Shown: positions 1 through 7,597 of the stretch, in pieces
How positions within the stretch are numbered: the first letter of the stretch is position 1
How the letters are laid out: each line of letters opens with the position of its first letter
NCBI RefSeq assembly: GCF_000737765.1
Contig: NZ_JPRI01000011.1
Location: forward strand, 1 to 64,000
Length of the DNA stretch: 64,000 nucleotides
Reading direction: 5' to 3'
Origin: Chryseobacterium vrystaatense
Lineage (GTDB): Bacteria; Bacteroidota; Bacteroidia; Flavobacteriales; Weeksellaceae
Program-made: the position numbers and the translations under genes
Notes under the pieces: model-generated
What the model saw: only the letters and a program-made list of their open reading frames with translations
Database searches by the model: none
Told to the model about the DNA's origin: nothing

Positions 1-1863
1 AGACTGGCTTCTGATCCTGAAAAAGTAATTACCGAAAACTTTACCTACGACCACCAGAACAGGCTTCTGAAACATTACCATAAGGTAGACCAGCTTCCTC
101 AGGAACTCCTTGCTGACAATACCTATAATGAGATCGGACAGCTGGTGAATAAGAAGACGGGAAATACTTCAGGAACTCCCCTGCAGTCTGTAGACTATCA
201 GTACAATATCAGAGGATGGCTCACGAAAGTGAATAATCCTGCGGATCTGGGCGATAAGCTTTTTGGCTATGCGCTGAAATATGAAAACCCTGACCATGCT
301 GTGGATGCGCCCGCCAAATACAACGGCAATATTTCTGAATTTGACTGGAGAACTTCCACCGGAAATTTCCTCAGAAGATACGCGTATAAGTATGACGCAT
401 TGAACAGACTGAAAGAGGCTTCTTACCGCGAACCCACTGCAACCCTACCGGTAAATGACGGATACAGCGAGTTGCTGACCTACGATCTGAATGGCAATAT
501 CCAGACACTGAAAAGGTTTCAGGCGCTGAACAATATCCCGATCCTGATTGATGATCTGAAATATAAACTGTATGAGGGCAACAGGCTGAAGCTGGTCATC
601 GATAACAGCGGTAACAGTTCCGGTTATTCAGGATGGGGAAATATGATGAGCTATGACCTGAACGGGAATATGACCAATCATATCGATAAGGGGATTAAGA
701 AGATCGGGTATAATTATCTGAATCTTCCGCAAACGGTGCTGTTTGGCGGTAAAGATAAATTGCAGTTCCTGTACCGCGCAGATGGAACCAAGCTGAAAAA
801 ATCATTTACCTACTTTGTTCCGCAAACGGGAATGACCCTGACTCAACACACGGACTATCTGGATGGGTTTCAGTATGAACAGGAGCACACAGGAATGCCT
901 CCCCTGCTTCAGTTTTTCCCAACAGCAGAAGGATATTACGATTTTCAGAAAAAAAGGTATATTTATCATTACCAGGATCATGTAGGTAACATCAGGCTGG
1001 CGTATTACCGCGGAAGTAATAATGAGGCTATCGTAGATCGGGAAACGAATTACTACCCTTTTGGGATGGAGTATATTGGCTTTAACGGAAGCCAGCTCCA
1101 GAGTTACAAGTACGGTTTCCAGGGACAGGAAAGGCAGGCTGAAACGGGATGGAGTTCTTTTAAATGGCGAAACAGCATCCCGGAGCTGGGAAGGTTTTTC
1201 AATATAGATCCTTTAGCAGAAAGTTATAATACATGGTCTCCATATGCCTTTAGTGGAAATAGAGTTGTTGATGCAAGAGAACTGGAAGGTTTAGAGCCTG
1301 TACTACTACCTGCATATGGAGTTGGAGCTATGACACCTCCTCCTATGTATTCTGGAAAAGCGGGAGCAGGATCTTCTATTTATGAAACAGCGAAAAGCAA
1401 TGCCATTAATAATTATAATGGTATAATAAACCTTTTGGGGAATAATATTAAAATTCTCACAACTCTTTCTGGCACGGGAATTACAATTGCAAACCGGGTT
1501 CTTAAAAGCGAAGCAGAGGGTAAGGTGGAAAGTGAGGCTGTAGAAAATAAGGATGCTAATGGAGTAGAGATAACCATTTCTGATGAAAATAAAATTCCTA
1601 GAGACTCATTAGATCCACCAACAAAACCTGGGAATGCCCCAACCTTCAAAAAAGATGGTAAGCCAGTTGAAATTCATCATGAAGGCCAAAAAGCCGAAGG
1701 TCCTTTTAAAGAAATGCATCCAGTAGACCATAGAGGAAAAGGAAATTACAGTAAAAATCATCCTAAAGGCCAAAAACCTCTTACAAAAAAAGAGCGTGTG
1801 GAATTTAATAATGCCCGACAAAAATATTGGAAAAAAGAATATCCTAACGGAAAAAAAGAATAA
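1..1863 (+). CDS. Rhs-family polymorphic toxin, 3' part, with LHH/HNH-type nuclease tip
   Basis: The frame is open from the first base, so the start lies upstream; 620 codons are visible. The N-terminal visible part carries YD-repeats (YDLNGN, YDALNR, FTYDHQNR) that form the Rhs cocoon. The RHS-associated core follows at about 1050-1300 (PFGMEYIGFNG, YKYGFQGQERQ, GRFFNIDPLAE, WSPYAFSGNRV). After this conserved core the tail changes character (more AT-rich, lysine-rich) and ends in a short domain with IHHEGQKAEGPF, HRGKGNYSKNHP, which matches the LHH branch of HNH/EndoVII nucleases used as Rhs tips. Function inferred: a contact- or secretion-delivered DNase used in competition between cells. 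The next gene starts 2 bases after the stop and is a SUKH immunity protein, as expected for a toxin/immunity pair. The export system is not visible here. Rhs assignment is secure; the nuclease subfamily is by motif only. Confidence 0.9.
   Translation, partial: RLASDPEKVITENFTYDHQNRLLKHYHKVDQLPQELLADNTYNEIGQLVNKKTGNTSGTPLQSVDYQYNIRGWLTKVNNPADLGDKLFGYALKYENPDHAVDAPAKYNGNISEFDWRTSTGNFLRRYAYKYDALNRLKEASYREPTATLPVNDGYSELLTYDLNGNIQTLKRFQALNNIPILIDDLKYKLYEGNRLKLVIDNSGNSSGYSGWGNMMSYDLNGNMTNHIDKGIKKIGYNYLNLPQTVLFGGKDKLQFLYRADGTKLKKSFTYFVPQTGMTLTQHTDYLDGFQYEQEHTGMPPLLQFFPTAEGYYDFQKKRYIYHYQDHVGNIRLAYYRGSNNEAIVDRETNYYPFGMEYIGFNGSQLQSYKYGFQGQERQAETGWSSFKWRNSIPELGRFFNIDPLAESYNTWSPYAFSGNRVVDARELEGLEPVLLPAYGVGAMTPPPMYSGKAGAGSSIYETAKSNAINNYNGIINLLGNNIKILTTLSGTGITIANRVLKSEAEGKVESEAVENKDANGVEITISDENKIPRDSLDPPTKPGNAPTFKKDGKPVEIHHEGQKAEGPFKEMHPVDHRGKGNYSKNHPKGQKPLTKKERVEFNNARQKYWKKEYPNGKKE
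976..1424 (+). repeat. Rhs core direct repeat, copy 1
   Basis: This 449-bp segment of the Rhs core recurs at 3304-3752 with no indels (constant offset 2328) and about 7 substitutions by eye. The match stops abruptly where the toxin tips diverge. It is the natural homology arm for swapping C-terminal toxin modules. Confidence 0.95.
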
Positions 1864-1864
1864 T

Positions 1865-2368
1865 ATGGAAATAATAGAAAAATGTAACCAAACACTTGAA
1901 GAACTATATAAATTTTCTCCTGAAATTTTATACTTAGGGGAAAATATTATAGATTCTCGTTTAGAAAGTTTAGAGGAAGAAATAGGATATAAACTTCCAG
2001 AGGACTTTAAATACATTATGAAAAAACATAATGGAATTACACTTGCAGGTACACAAATTTATGGTTTATCAGCTGAGTTAAAAGAGGGTTCTCTGGATAA
2101 AATCTATGTATTCGAACATTCTGAGGTAGAAAATCCAATGCCTAAAAACTTTCTTCCTTTTTCTCCTGATGGGCGCGGAAATCATTATTGTTTGGATTTA
2201 TCAAAACTAGAGGCCAATGTATGTCCTGTTATGTTTTGGCAGTGGGATTTTGAATATGATAATTTAGAAGATGTAGAAGTCTCCAATGATAATTTTGCTG
2301 AATGGGTAAATGAAGTTATGATAGAATGGACTCTACAAATGTATAATTTCGATGGTACAGAGAAATAG
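1865..2368 (+). CDS. SMI1/KNR4 (SUKH) family immunity protein
   Basis: A 167-residue protein with the SUKH fold signature: LESLEEEIGYKLPEDFKYIMKKHNG near residues 38-60, then IYGL, and a hydrophobic segment FLPFSPDGRGNHYCLD. SUKH proteins neutralise diverse nuclease toxins, especially HNH/EndoVII types, so it is most likely the cognate immunity protein of the preceding LHH-tipped Rhs. The start at 1865 is preferred over an upstream in-frame ATG at 1796, which would overlap the toxin; the chosen start lies 2 bases after the toxin stop and implies translational coupling. Confidence 0.88.
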   Translation: MEIIEKCNQTLEELYKFSPEILYLGENIIDSRLESLEEEIGYKLPEDFKYIMKKHNGITLAGTQIYGLSAELKEGSLDKIYVFEHSEVENPMPKNFLPFSPDGRGNHYCLDLSKLEANVCPVMFWQWDFEYDNLEDVEVSNDNFAEWVNEVMIEWTLQMYNFDGTEK

Positions 2369-2414
2369 GGATATTCCACATGTGTCAAAACTTTCTAAAT
2401 CTATTTAATAATAA

Positions 2415-2801
2415 ATGGAAGGAACGAACTGGAAGATTGAGAACATTTTAAAAATGTCAGAAAACGAAAGATATGATTATTTCGTTAGAAAAGTTGCCGA
2501 TTTTGAACAAATTTGGGGCCTGAGTGATAATGGTTGGGCTTTGCTTGGTGATGATATTGGGAACCAAATTCTCCCATTGTGGCCGGAAAAAGAATTTGCT
2601 GAACTCTGTGCTGTTGACCAATGGAAAGAGCATAAAGCAGAACCCATAGAATTAGATAATTTTATAGAAAAATGGGTTCCAGGTATGACAAATGACAAAA
2701 CATTGATCAATGTTTTTCTTACACCCAACGCAAAAGGAACTATAATTTCTCCTGCTGATTTATATGCAGATTTAAAAGACGAATTAGAACAAAATGAATA
2801 A
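2415..2801 (+). CDS. DUF2750 domain protein, probable accessory immunity gene
   Basis: A 128-residue protein that covers the whole DUF2750 pattern: RYDYFVRKVADFEQIWGL, WALLGDD, LPLWPEKEFAELCA, EPIELDNFIEKWVPGM, VFLTPNAKG, and a C-terminal LKDELEQNE. The family has no established biochemical role but is common beside polymorphic toxin genes. It has no signal peptide or membrane segment, so it should be cytoplasmic. It sits 46 bases behind the SUKH gene in the same orientation and may be an immunity gene kept from an earlier toxin tip. Family call is firm, role is inference. Confidence 0.85.
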   Translation: MEGTNWKIENILKMSENERYDYFVRKVADFEQIWGLSDNGWALLGDDIGNQILPLWPEKEFAELCAVDQWKEHKAEPIELDNFIEKWVPGMTNDKTLINVFLTPNAKGTIISPADLYADLKDELEQNE

Positions 2802-2832
2802 TTCGAAACTAAATGGATTCTAAAGATGGTAA

Positions 2833-3219
2833 ATGACCGAAAAAGAAATGGACGACAATAATTATATCAAACAGAAAGAGGAAATTTGTGAAAAATATTC
2901 GCAAAAAAAAAAAAAAGATTTAGTAGAGCTAAATTCACTAATCGCTTTGGGTAAAAATTTTAATTCAAAAATCCAAATAAATGGATTAAGACATCCAAAA
3001 ACTGAAAGTCTATGTGGTTGGTATATATGGTCTGGTGACGATTTTGATCAGGAAAATTTTGATTTTTTTGAACCTTCACATGTTTATCATTTACTACACA
3101 ATGCGTCATTTGTTATCAAATACTTGGGTCTTCCTATAGGAAATAGATTTTTGATTGATAATAATGGGTATGAAGACATATGGTTTGATCAAGATTTGCT
3201 GCTATCAGATAAACATTAG
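2833..3219 (+). CDS. Imm33/DUF2185-like immunity protein
   Basis: A 128-residue soluble protein. Its second half (GWYIWSGDDFDQENFDFFEP, HVYHLL, YLGLPIGNRFLI, GYEDIWFDQDLL) follows the DUF2185/Imm33 pattern of immunity proteins found behind polymorphic toxins. The first ~45 residues are a lysine-rich extension with a run of four lysines encoded by 14 consecutive adenines. It is the third immunity-type gene in the row and is followed by a terminator. An internal ATG at 2848 is an alternative start. The family match is from memory of the motif pattern, so moderate. Confidence 0.65.
   Translation: MTEKEMDDNNYIKQKEEICEKYSQKKKKDLVELNSLIALGKNFNSKIQINGLRHPKTESLCGWYIWSGDDFDQENFDFFEPSHVYHLLHNASFVIKYLGLPIGNRFLIDNNGYEDIWFDQDLLLSDKH
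2903..2916 (+). repeat. 14-base poly(A) tract inside the Imm33-like gene
   Basis: Fourteen consecutive A residues lie 70 bases after the start codon. Runs this long are prone to slipped-strand mispairing and to transcriptional or ribosomal slippage, so the gene could switch on and off by one-base changes. Confidence 0.9.
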
Positions 3220-3259
3220 AATCATTCAACCAATATTTCAACAGGTTACTAATAAAACT

Positions 3260-3282
3260 AGAGTATTGATAATCAATACTCT
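3260..3282 (+). terminator. Hairpin terminator ending the first Rhs/immunity module
   Basis: Perfect 11-bp stem (agagtattgat / atcaatactct) with a one-base centre, followed by AATTTTTA. It lies 41 bases after the Imm33-like gene and just before the displaced Rhs module. Confidence 0.7.
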
Positions 3283-3303
3283 AATTTTTAAATAAACTAT
3301 GAA

Positions 3304-3752
3304 GATCATGTAGGCAACATCAGGCTGGCGTATTACCGCGGAAGCAATAATGAGGCTATTATAGATCGGGAAACGAATTACTACCCTTTTGGGATGGAGT
3401 ATATTGGCTTTAATGGAAGCCAGCTCCAGAGTTACAAATACGGTTTCCAGGGACAGGAAAGGCAGGCTGAAACGGGATGGAGTTCTTTTAAATGGCGAAA
3501 CAGCATCCCGGAGCTGGGAAGGTTTTTCAATATAGATCCTTTAGCAGAAAGTTATAATACATGGTCTCCATATGCCTTTAGTGGAAATAGAGTTGTTGAT
3601 GCAAGAGAACTGGAAGGTTTAGAGCCTGTACTACTACCTGCATATGGAGTTGGAGCTATGACACCTCCTCCTATGTATTCTGGAAAAGCGGGAGCAGGAT
3701 CTTCTATTTATGAAACAGCGAAAAGCAATGCCATTAATAATTACAATGGTAT
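3304..3752 (+). repeat. Rhs core direct repeat, copy 2
   Basis: Second copy of the 449-bp Rhs core segment at 976-1424, same orientation. Homology begins immediately after the terminator, within the codons for DHVGNIRLAYY. Confidence 0.95.
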
Positions 3753-4203
3753 TCTTAGGATTCTAGGGAATAATGCTAAAATTATTACTGCTCTTGGAGG
3801 TACAGGAATAGGTTTAGCAAACCGTATTCTGAATAGTGAGGGGGAAAGTAAAGCAGAGGGAGGCAAAGCTAAAAGTGGAGAAACTGAAAAACAGACAGGT
3901 TCTTATACCAATCATCATAAAAGTGGTAAAAAATATCATGGTAAAGGAGATAAAGAAAGAGCGGCCAAATCTGGAAAAGACAAAGCAAAAGAACATGACG
4001 ATCCTTTAGAAAGTACCGATTGGACACCTGCTGAAAATGATAGAGAAGCATTTAAACAGGAATCTGAAAGATTAGATCAGGATGAAGATAAAGAAAAAAG
4101 AAAACGAGGTCATGAAAATGAAAACAATTACAATAAACGTGATTCGCCCGGCAAAAAATATAGGCAACAAGATGAGCAAAAAAAACTAAATAACAATAAT
4201 TAA
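3394..4203 (+). CDS. Displaced (orphan) Rhs C-terminal module with URI/GIY-YIG-like toxin tip
   Basis: The frame is open from 3292, but the first ATG in it is at 3394, inside the core at PFGM; upstream there is only an in-frame stop at 3289 and a terminator. It therefore lacks the Rhs cocoon and is probably silent until recombined onto a full-length rhs gene. The first ~118 residues repeat the core of the upstream Rhs; the tail differs: SYTNHHKSGKKYHGKG, KEHDDPLESTDWTPAEND, AFKQESERL, NNYNKRDSPGKKY. A tyrosine close to a GKxYxGKG loop, then R and a helix with E, resembles URI/GIY-YIG-fold toxin nucleases (Tox-URI2 type); this is inference. The partner gene begins 2 bases after the stop. Confidence 0.8.
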   Translation: MEYIGFNGSQLQSYKYGFQGQERQAETGWSSFKWRNSIPELGRFFNIDPLAESYNTWSPYAFSGNRVVDARELEGLEPVLLPAYGVGAMTPPPMYSGKAGAGSSIYETAKSNAINNYNGILRILGNNAKIITALGGTGIGLANRILNSEGESKAEGGKAKSGETEKQTGSYTNHHKSGKKYHGKGDKERAAKSGKDKAKEHDDPLESTDWTPAENDREAFKQESERLDQDEDKEKRKRGHENENNYNKRDSPGKKYRQQDEQKKLNNNN

Positions 4204-4204
4204 T

Positions 4205-5050
4205 ATGATAATAGACGGATTTAATTTTTCAAAGGATGGAAAAACTATAGCAATAAGAGGAGGAAATAAATTGAAAGATGAAATAGAATATATAAAAGCA
4301 AATAAAATAACATCTGTTTCTATAAACTCAGAATCAAACCTTCAAGGTCTAATGTTTTTTAGTGAATTAACATTTATTGACGAAATATATTTGAGTAAGT
4401 TTGATTTGGATTATTCTGGATTATATGAACTCGTAAATCTGAAACAAGTAACAGTAATTATTTTTACTCCAAAGCCAAAGCCTATAATTGATTATTCCCG
4501 GTTTAAGAAATTAGAATACCTTTCATTAGATTGGTATAATGAAGTATTAGATTTAACTTCTAATTTGAAATTGAAAACTCTATATATTTGGAAATTTAAA
4601 CCAAAAAGCAAATCTTTTTCCTTTATAAGTTTGCCCAATTCTCTGAAAAAAATACATATTACAGAATCTAATATTCAAAATTTTGATGGGTTGAAACTCC
4701 CAAACTTAAAAAGCTTTGAAGGGCATTATTGTAGTAAATTGACTTCTTTAGATGGGCTTAAAAAAAGTTCTGATAATTTGCAAACTTTCATTCTGGGTTC
4801 ATGTGGTAATCTTACCAATTATGATGATCTAAAGTATTGCAAAAATTTGGAAAAAGTTATTTTGACTAGATGTGGTGATATGGATTCTTTATCATGGCTA
4901 AAGCCACTAAAAAAAGTTAAGCACTTTACTTTCTTATATACAAAGGTACTTGATGGAGATGTTAGTATATGTTCAGAAATAAAATATGTTGCTTTTACAA
5001 ATAGTAGACATTATAACCACAAGATGGAAGAATTTAACAACAAATATTAA
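4205..5050 (+). CDS. Leucine-rich-repeat protein, probable immunity partner of the orphan toxin
   Basis: 281 residues without signal peptide. From about residue 60 there are irregular leucine-rich repeats of 20-24 residues (FKKLEYLSLDW, LPNSLKKIHITES, LPNLKSFEGHYCSKLTSLDG, CKNLEKVILTRCGDMDSLSW, LKKVKHFTFLYTKV). LRR proteins without signal peptides behind Rhs/WapA tips are repeatedly found as immunity proteins. The start is 2 bases after the orphan toxin stop, the same spacing as in the first toxin/immunity pair. Confidence 0.75.
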   Translation: MIIDGFNFSKDGKTIAIRGGNKLKDEIEYIKANKITSVSINSESNLQGLMFFSELTFIDEIYLSKFDLDYSGLYELVNLKQVTVIIFTPKPKPIIDYSRFKKLEYLSLDWYNEVLDLTSNLKLKTLYIWKFKPKSKSFSFISLPNSLKKIHITESNIQNFDGLKLPNLKSFEGHYCSKLTSLDGLKKSSDNLQTFILGSCGNLTNYDDLKYCKNLEKVILTRCGDMDSLSWLKPLKKVKHFTFLYTKVLDGDVSICSEIKYVAFTNSRHYNHKMEEFNNKY

Positions 5051-5077
5051 GAAGCAAATAATAGTGTTAATGATAAA

Positions 5078-5105
5078 TTAGGGTATTGGTTTTTCAATGC
5101 CCTAA
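5078..5105 (+). terminator. Hairpin at the end of the second Rhs module
   Basis: Stem ttagggtattg / caatgccctaa (one G-T pair) with a T-rich loop, 28 bases after the LRR gene. The shape and position mirror the hairpin at 3260. There is no clean T-run after it, so termination strength is doubtful. Confidence 0.4.
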
Positions 5106-5156
5106 ATTATAAAATCAAATGCCAATTGCTATCTTCTTAGGCTAGGGAATGAATGC

Positions 5157-5213
5157 TGGAACGGTACTTACAGCCAATTGTCAAGTTACAAATACGGTTT
5201 TCAGGGACAGTGA
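5157..5213 (+). pseudogene. Third Rhs core remnant
   Basis: A short stretch encodes WNGTYSQLSSYKYGFQGQ and then a stop codon, clearly the same core motif as SQLQSYKYGFQGQERQ in the two modules upstream. Sequence after the stop has no Rhs similarity. This is the scar of a further displaced or deleted C-terminal module. Confidence 0.75.
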
Positions 5214-5236
5214 AGACTTTCCCTTTTGGTAAACTT
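5211..5236 (+). repeat. 26-bp sequence shared with 57219-57244 in inverse orientation
   Basis: The 26 bases from the stop codon of the Rhs scrap onward (core gactttcccttttggtaaac) occur again as an exact reverse complement 52 kb away, next to the GLPGLI gene. Its 3' part runs into the large hairpin at 5228. Confidence 0.85.
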
Positions 5237-5262
5237 CCCTGTTCAAAACAGGGAAGTTTACC
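5228..5262. other. Perfect 16-bp-stem hairpin
   Basis: Inverted repeat ggtaaacttccctgtt / aacagggaagtttacc around a 3-base loop. It is not followed by a T-run on either strand, so it is not an obvious terminator; it could be a mobile-element end or a recombination scar. Confidence 0.6.
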
Positions 5263-5483
5263 CCGTCATCATGAACCTTATATAAATGATTCATAGCAAG
5301 TCGGAATATGCTGCATTCCGTTTTGTCGGTTAGACCATATTTTCGCTGAATAAGTTTGCCGAGTTCATGGGTGAAAGGGTACTGTTTATGGTAGAAAATT
5401 TCTCTGTCATCAGTTCTTAGTTGGTTATATAATATATGCGTTTCGTTAACATTTTTGGGCTTTACACCTATTCCATCGTTTTT

Positions 5484-5515
5484 TGAGATTCAGTTGTATT
5501 TATTATTAATGGTTT
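5484..5515. repeat. 32-bp intergenic repeat, copy 1
   Basis: Matches 6587-6618 at 30 of 32 positions (core gattcagttgtatttatta). Both copies lie downstream of minus-strand accessory genes, 25-135 bases after their stop codons. Confidence 0.8.
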
Positions 5516-5620
5516 TGGGCTTTGCGATAGTAGGGAAATCGAACACTTTCGTTCACTTTTTAACTGAAAAAGTGTTGAATTTTACACTTTATCTTCACCA
5601 TTCTTTGACTGCAAAGACTG

Positions 5621-6400
5621 TCATTCATAATTTATCACATTTTCCAATCCAAGTTCTTTTATGTCTATTTCAACTGACAAAGGCGATGGTATCAATTTCA
5701 AAATTCCCTCATTCATATTCGTCCCGGAAATTACGCCTAAATCATTTTCAATGGCAATTTCAATGAATTTATAGAAATCAGAAAAATATTTATCTGCGTC
5801 TTTCCCTGCAGAATTTAGATTTTCTTTATCAAGCCATAAAAGTTGTAAATCTTCATTTGTTACCCAATTTATAAATCCATTACAATTGGAGTGAGAAGAA
5901 TACAATATACTACCCAATTCATTATTGGTAAGGTCAGAAATAATTTCTTCGGCAACAGATCCCGGTTTCGCACTCACACATCCTGTAAATATACTTCGTC
6001 CCAAAATCAAATGAGGATTAAAAGATGCGCATTCAGAGAAAATGATTAAAGTCAAAATGAGGTTAATATCTTCGATGATCTGTCCATTTTTTCTATAAAA
6101 GTCATCTTCATCTTTATACTTTTTTTTAATGAAATGATTGTACTCTTCGTTTACACTTTTGTTTCTTGTTTGAATACTGAGTAAAGTTTCGTGTATCTTA
6201 AATTCATCATCTAAAAATTGGCTAAATTTAATAATATCAGTAATTCGCCCTTCATTTTGATCATTATCACAGACTATATATTTACCAAATTCTGAATTAA
6301 AATAATTTCTCAGCAAATGCCCTTCGCTTTGAAGGTCAGGAACAATTGTCGAATAGAACTTTTTGTCGTCAAAATGATGTAAGGTATTCCAGGAACCCAT
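5621..6400 (-). CDS. Uncharacterised 259-residue protein
   Basis: Soluble protein starting MGSWNTLHHFDDKKFY, with no signal peptide, and acidic (many D/E). Features include KYDEDDF-like charged helices, a cluster FSECASFNPHLILGRSIFTGC, and ILYSSHSNCNGFINWV. I recognise it as a type seen as a hypothetical protein in accessory regions of many bacteria but know no function. It is AT-rich, alone in its transcription unit, flanked by the 32-bp repeats and adjacent to the Rhs locus, so immunity or another cargo role is possible. Confidence 0.7.
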   Translation of the reverse strand: MGSWNTLHHFDDKKFYSTIVPDLQSEGHLLRNYFNSEFGKYIVCDNDQNEGRITDIIKFSQFLDDEFKIHETLLSIQTRNKSVNEEYNHFIKKKYKDEDDFYRKNGQIIEDINLILTLIIFSECASFNPHLILGRSIFTGCVSAKPGSVAEEIISDLTNNELGSILYSSHSNCNGFINWVTNEDLQLLWLDKENLNSAGKDADKYFSDFYKFIEIAIENDLGVISGTNMNEGILKLIPSPLSVEIDIKELGLENVINYE

Positions 6401-6586
6401 TGATGAAGTTTATTAAGTTTGTTTTTGCCATTGCTGCCAACGTTTTATAGTGATGCTAAGGGCAGTACTTTTATGATAACAATTGATTTGAAAAATTAAA
6501 TTTCCATTTCTTTCGAACACGAACTCCCTCATTTCGAAACGTCGATACACGTGCCTCTTTATGAATTTTGCTACAGTAATGTTTCG

Positions 6587-6618
6587 TGAGATTCAGTTGT
6601 ATTTATTACTAATGGCTT
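6587..6618. repeat. 32-bp intergenic repeat, copy 2
   Basis: Second copy of the element at 5484-5515 (two T/C differences). It lies 31 bases past the stop of the next minus-strand gene. Confidence 0.8.
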
Positions 6619-6649
6619 GAGACTTTAATTTATGAGGACCATCGAAGCA

Positions 6650-7033
6650 CTAATCTTTAATTCTTTTGAAAATAATTTTTTTGTTATTTTTTATAAGAAT
6701 TAATGTATCTCCCTTTACTTTTTTTATAATTTTGAAAGGCAGATGTACTTCCCTCCAGTATACAGGAAAATGATCATTTTGTAAACTCCCTGGAATAAGA
6801 AACTTCCTTTCTTCTAAATCTTTAGTATAGTAAACAAAATCGTATTGATCTTCAATGTAATCTTCTTTGTTTATCGTAAAACGATGTCCAATATTAAAAC
6901 TTCCATTTCCGGCAATTGATGTATTAAATTCATAATCATCAAAATGTTTGACGGTTTCTGTTGTTTTATCGCAGTCCCATAGTATTAGACAACCTATTAT
7001 TAATGTAAACTTTAAATAATAATGCTTCATCAT
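6650..7033 (-). CDS. Small exported or membrane-anchored protein, unknown function
   Basis: 127 residues. The N-terminus (MMKHYYLKFTLIIGCLILWDC) is a hydrophobic signal-type segment ending in a cysteine, though it does not fit a good lipobox. The rest is a small beta-rich domain with paired motifs (FNIGHRFTINKEDYIEDQYD, FPVYWREVHLPFKII, DTLILIKNNKKIIFKRI). No family recognised. It is an isolated minus-strand gene in the accessory stretch. Confidence 0.65.
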   Translation of the reverse strand: MMKHYYLKFTLIIGCLILWDCDKTTETVKHFDDYEFNTSIAGNGSFNIGHRFTINKEDYIEDQYDFVYYTKDLEERKFLIPGSLQNDHFPVYWREVHLPFKIIKKVKGDTLILIKNNKKIIFKRIKD

Positions 7034-7047
7034 GTATTGATTTTTTT

Positions 7048-7080
7048 AAATATTCTGCAACATTATTTTCTTATCTGCAG
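7048..7080. repeat. Degenerate intergenic repeat, related to 7807-7836
   Basis: Shares about 28 bases with 4 mismatches (aatattctg...ttttcttatct) with 7807-7836. Both copies lie upstream of minus-strand genes, adding to the picture of gene units carrying their own flanks. Confidence 0.55.
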
Positions 7081-7126
7081 GTATGATTTTTCAATGATTA
7101 ACTTGCAGCTCTCCATCTTATTTAAT

Positions 7127-7597
7127 CTATTCCGTTTCCATTTCAGCAATGTATTTTTCTTTAAAATCAGAATAACTATGATAATAATCCATATTTGATA
7201 AATCTATTCCAAGCAATTCTTTAGGATTCGTTTTTTTATTAGGAATTAAAATAAATTGATCATCACTTTCGTCGATTTTCAAACTTTCAATTGATTCAAT
7301 TATTACCTCGCCATCAATAACTGCAAAATAAACTTCATCTATTGGCATACCCCACTCACTTTCATGTAATCCAAGAAAAGTTGATAATTTAAGTTCATTA
7401 ACTAGCTGTACAAAATCAAATTCAATGTAGTCTTGGAGATTAGTTAAGTAAGATCTTAAAACGTTTAAAACAAAATAACTAAACTCATTATTTTTTAACG
7501 CAATGATTAATAAACCGTTTTTTATTAAGTGAGGAATTTCTTTCGGAACTTTCGTGTCAACACTTTTAGTTACAATAAGTGATATATTTTGACCCAT
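7127..7597 (-). CDS. Uncharacterised 156-residue soluble protein
   Basis: Begins MGQNISLIVTKSVDTKVPKE; acidic, no signal peptide or membrane segment. It includes a helical block (FSYFVLNVLRSYLTNLQDYIEF) and a hydrophobic strand segment (EVYFAVIDGEVIIESIESL). Size, charge and context (single gene among toxin/immunity cargo) fit an immunity-type protein, but I recognise no family. Confidence 0.65.
   Translation of the reverse strand: MGQNISLIVTKSVDTKVPKEIPHLIKNGLLIIALKNNEFSYFVLNVLRSYLTNLQDYIEFDFVQLVNELKLSTFLGLHESEWGMPIDEVYFAVIDGEVIIESIESLKIDESDDQFILIPNKKTNPKELLGIDLSNMDYYHSYSDFKEKYIAEMETE

Larger units (their letters stand above)
5181..5489 (-). pseudogene. Startless minus-strand reading frame, possible gene remnant
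   Basis: 102 open codons on the minus strand read like real protein (DDREIFYHKQYPFTHELGKL, QRKYGLTDKTECSIFRLAMN, LYKVHDDGVNFP) but there is no start codon near the 5' end and the 3' end overlaps the Rhs scrap. I do not recognise the family. It may be a truncated gene brought in with the accessory region. Confidence 0.35.

Noticed and set aside
3292..3393. Intact start for the second Rhs module
   Set aside because: The open frame before 3394 has no ATG, GTG or TTG in a plausible context and follows a stop and a terminator, so it is a displaced module.
5455..5766. 103-codon plus-strand frame
   Set aside because: Overlaps the end of the real minus-strand gene at 5621-6400 and the intergenic repeat; composition looks like a reverse-strand shadow.
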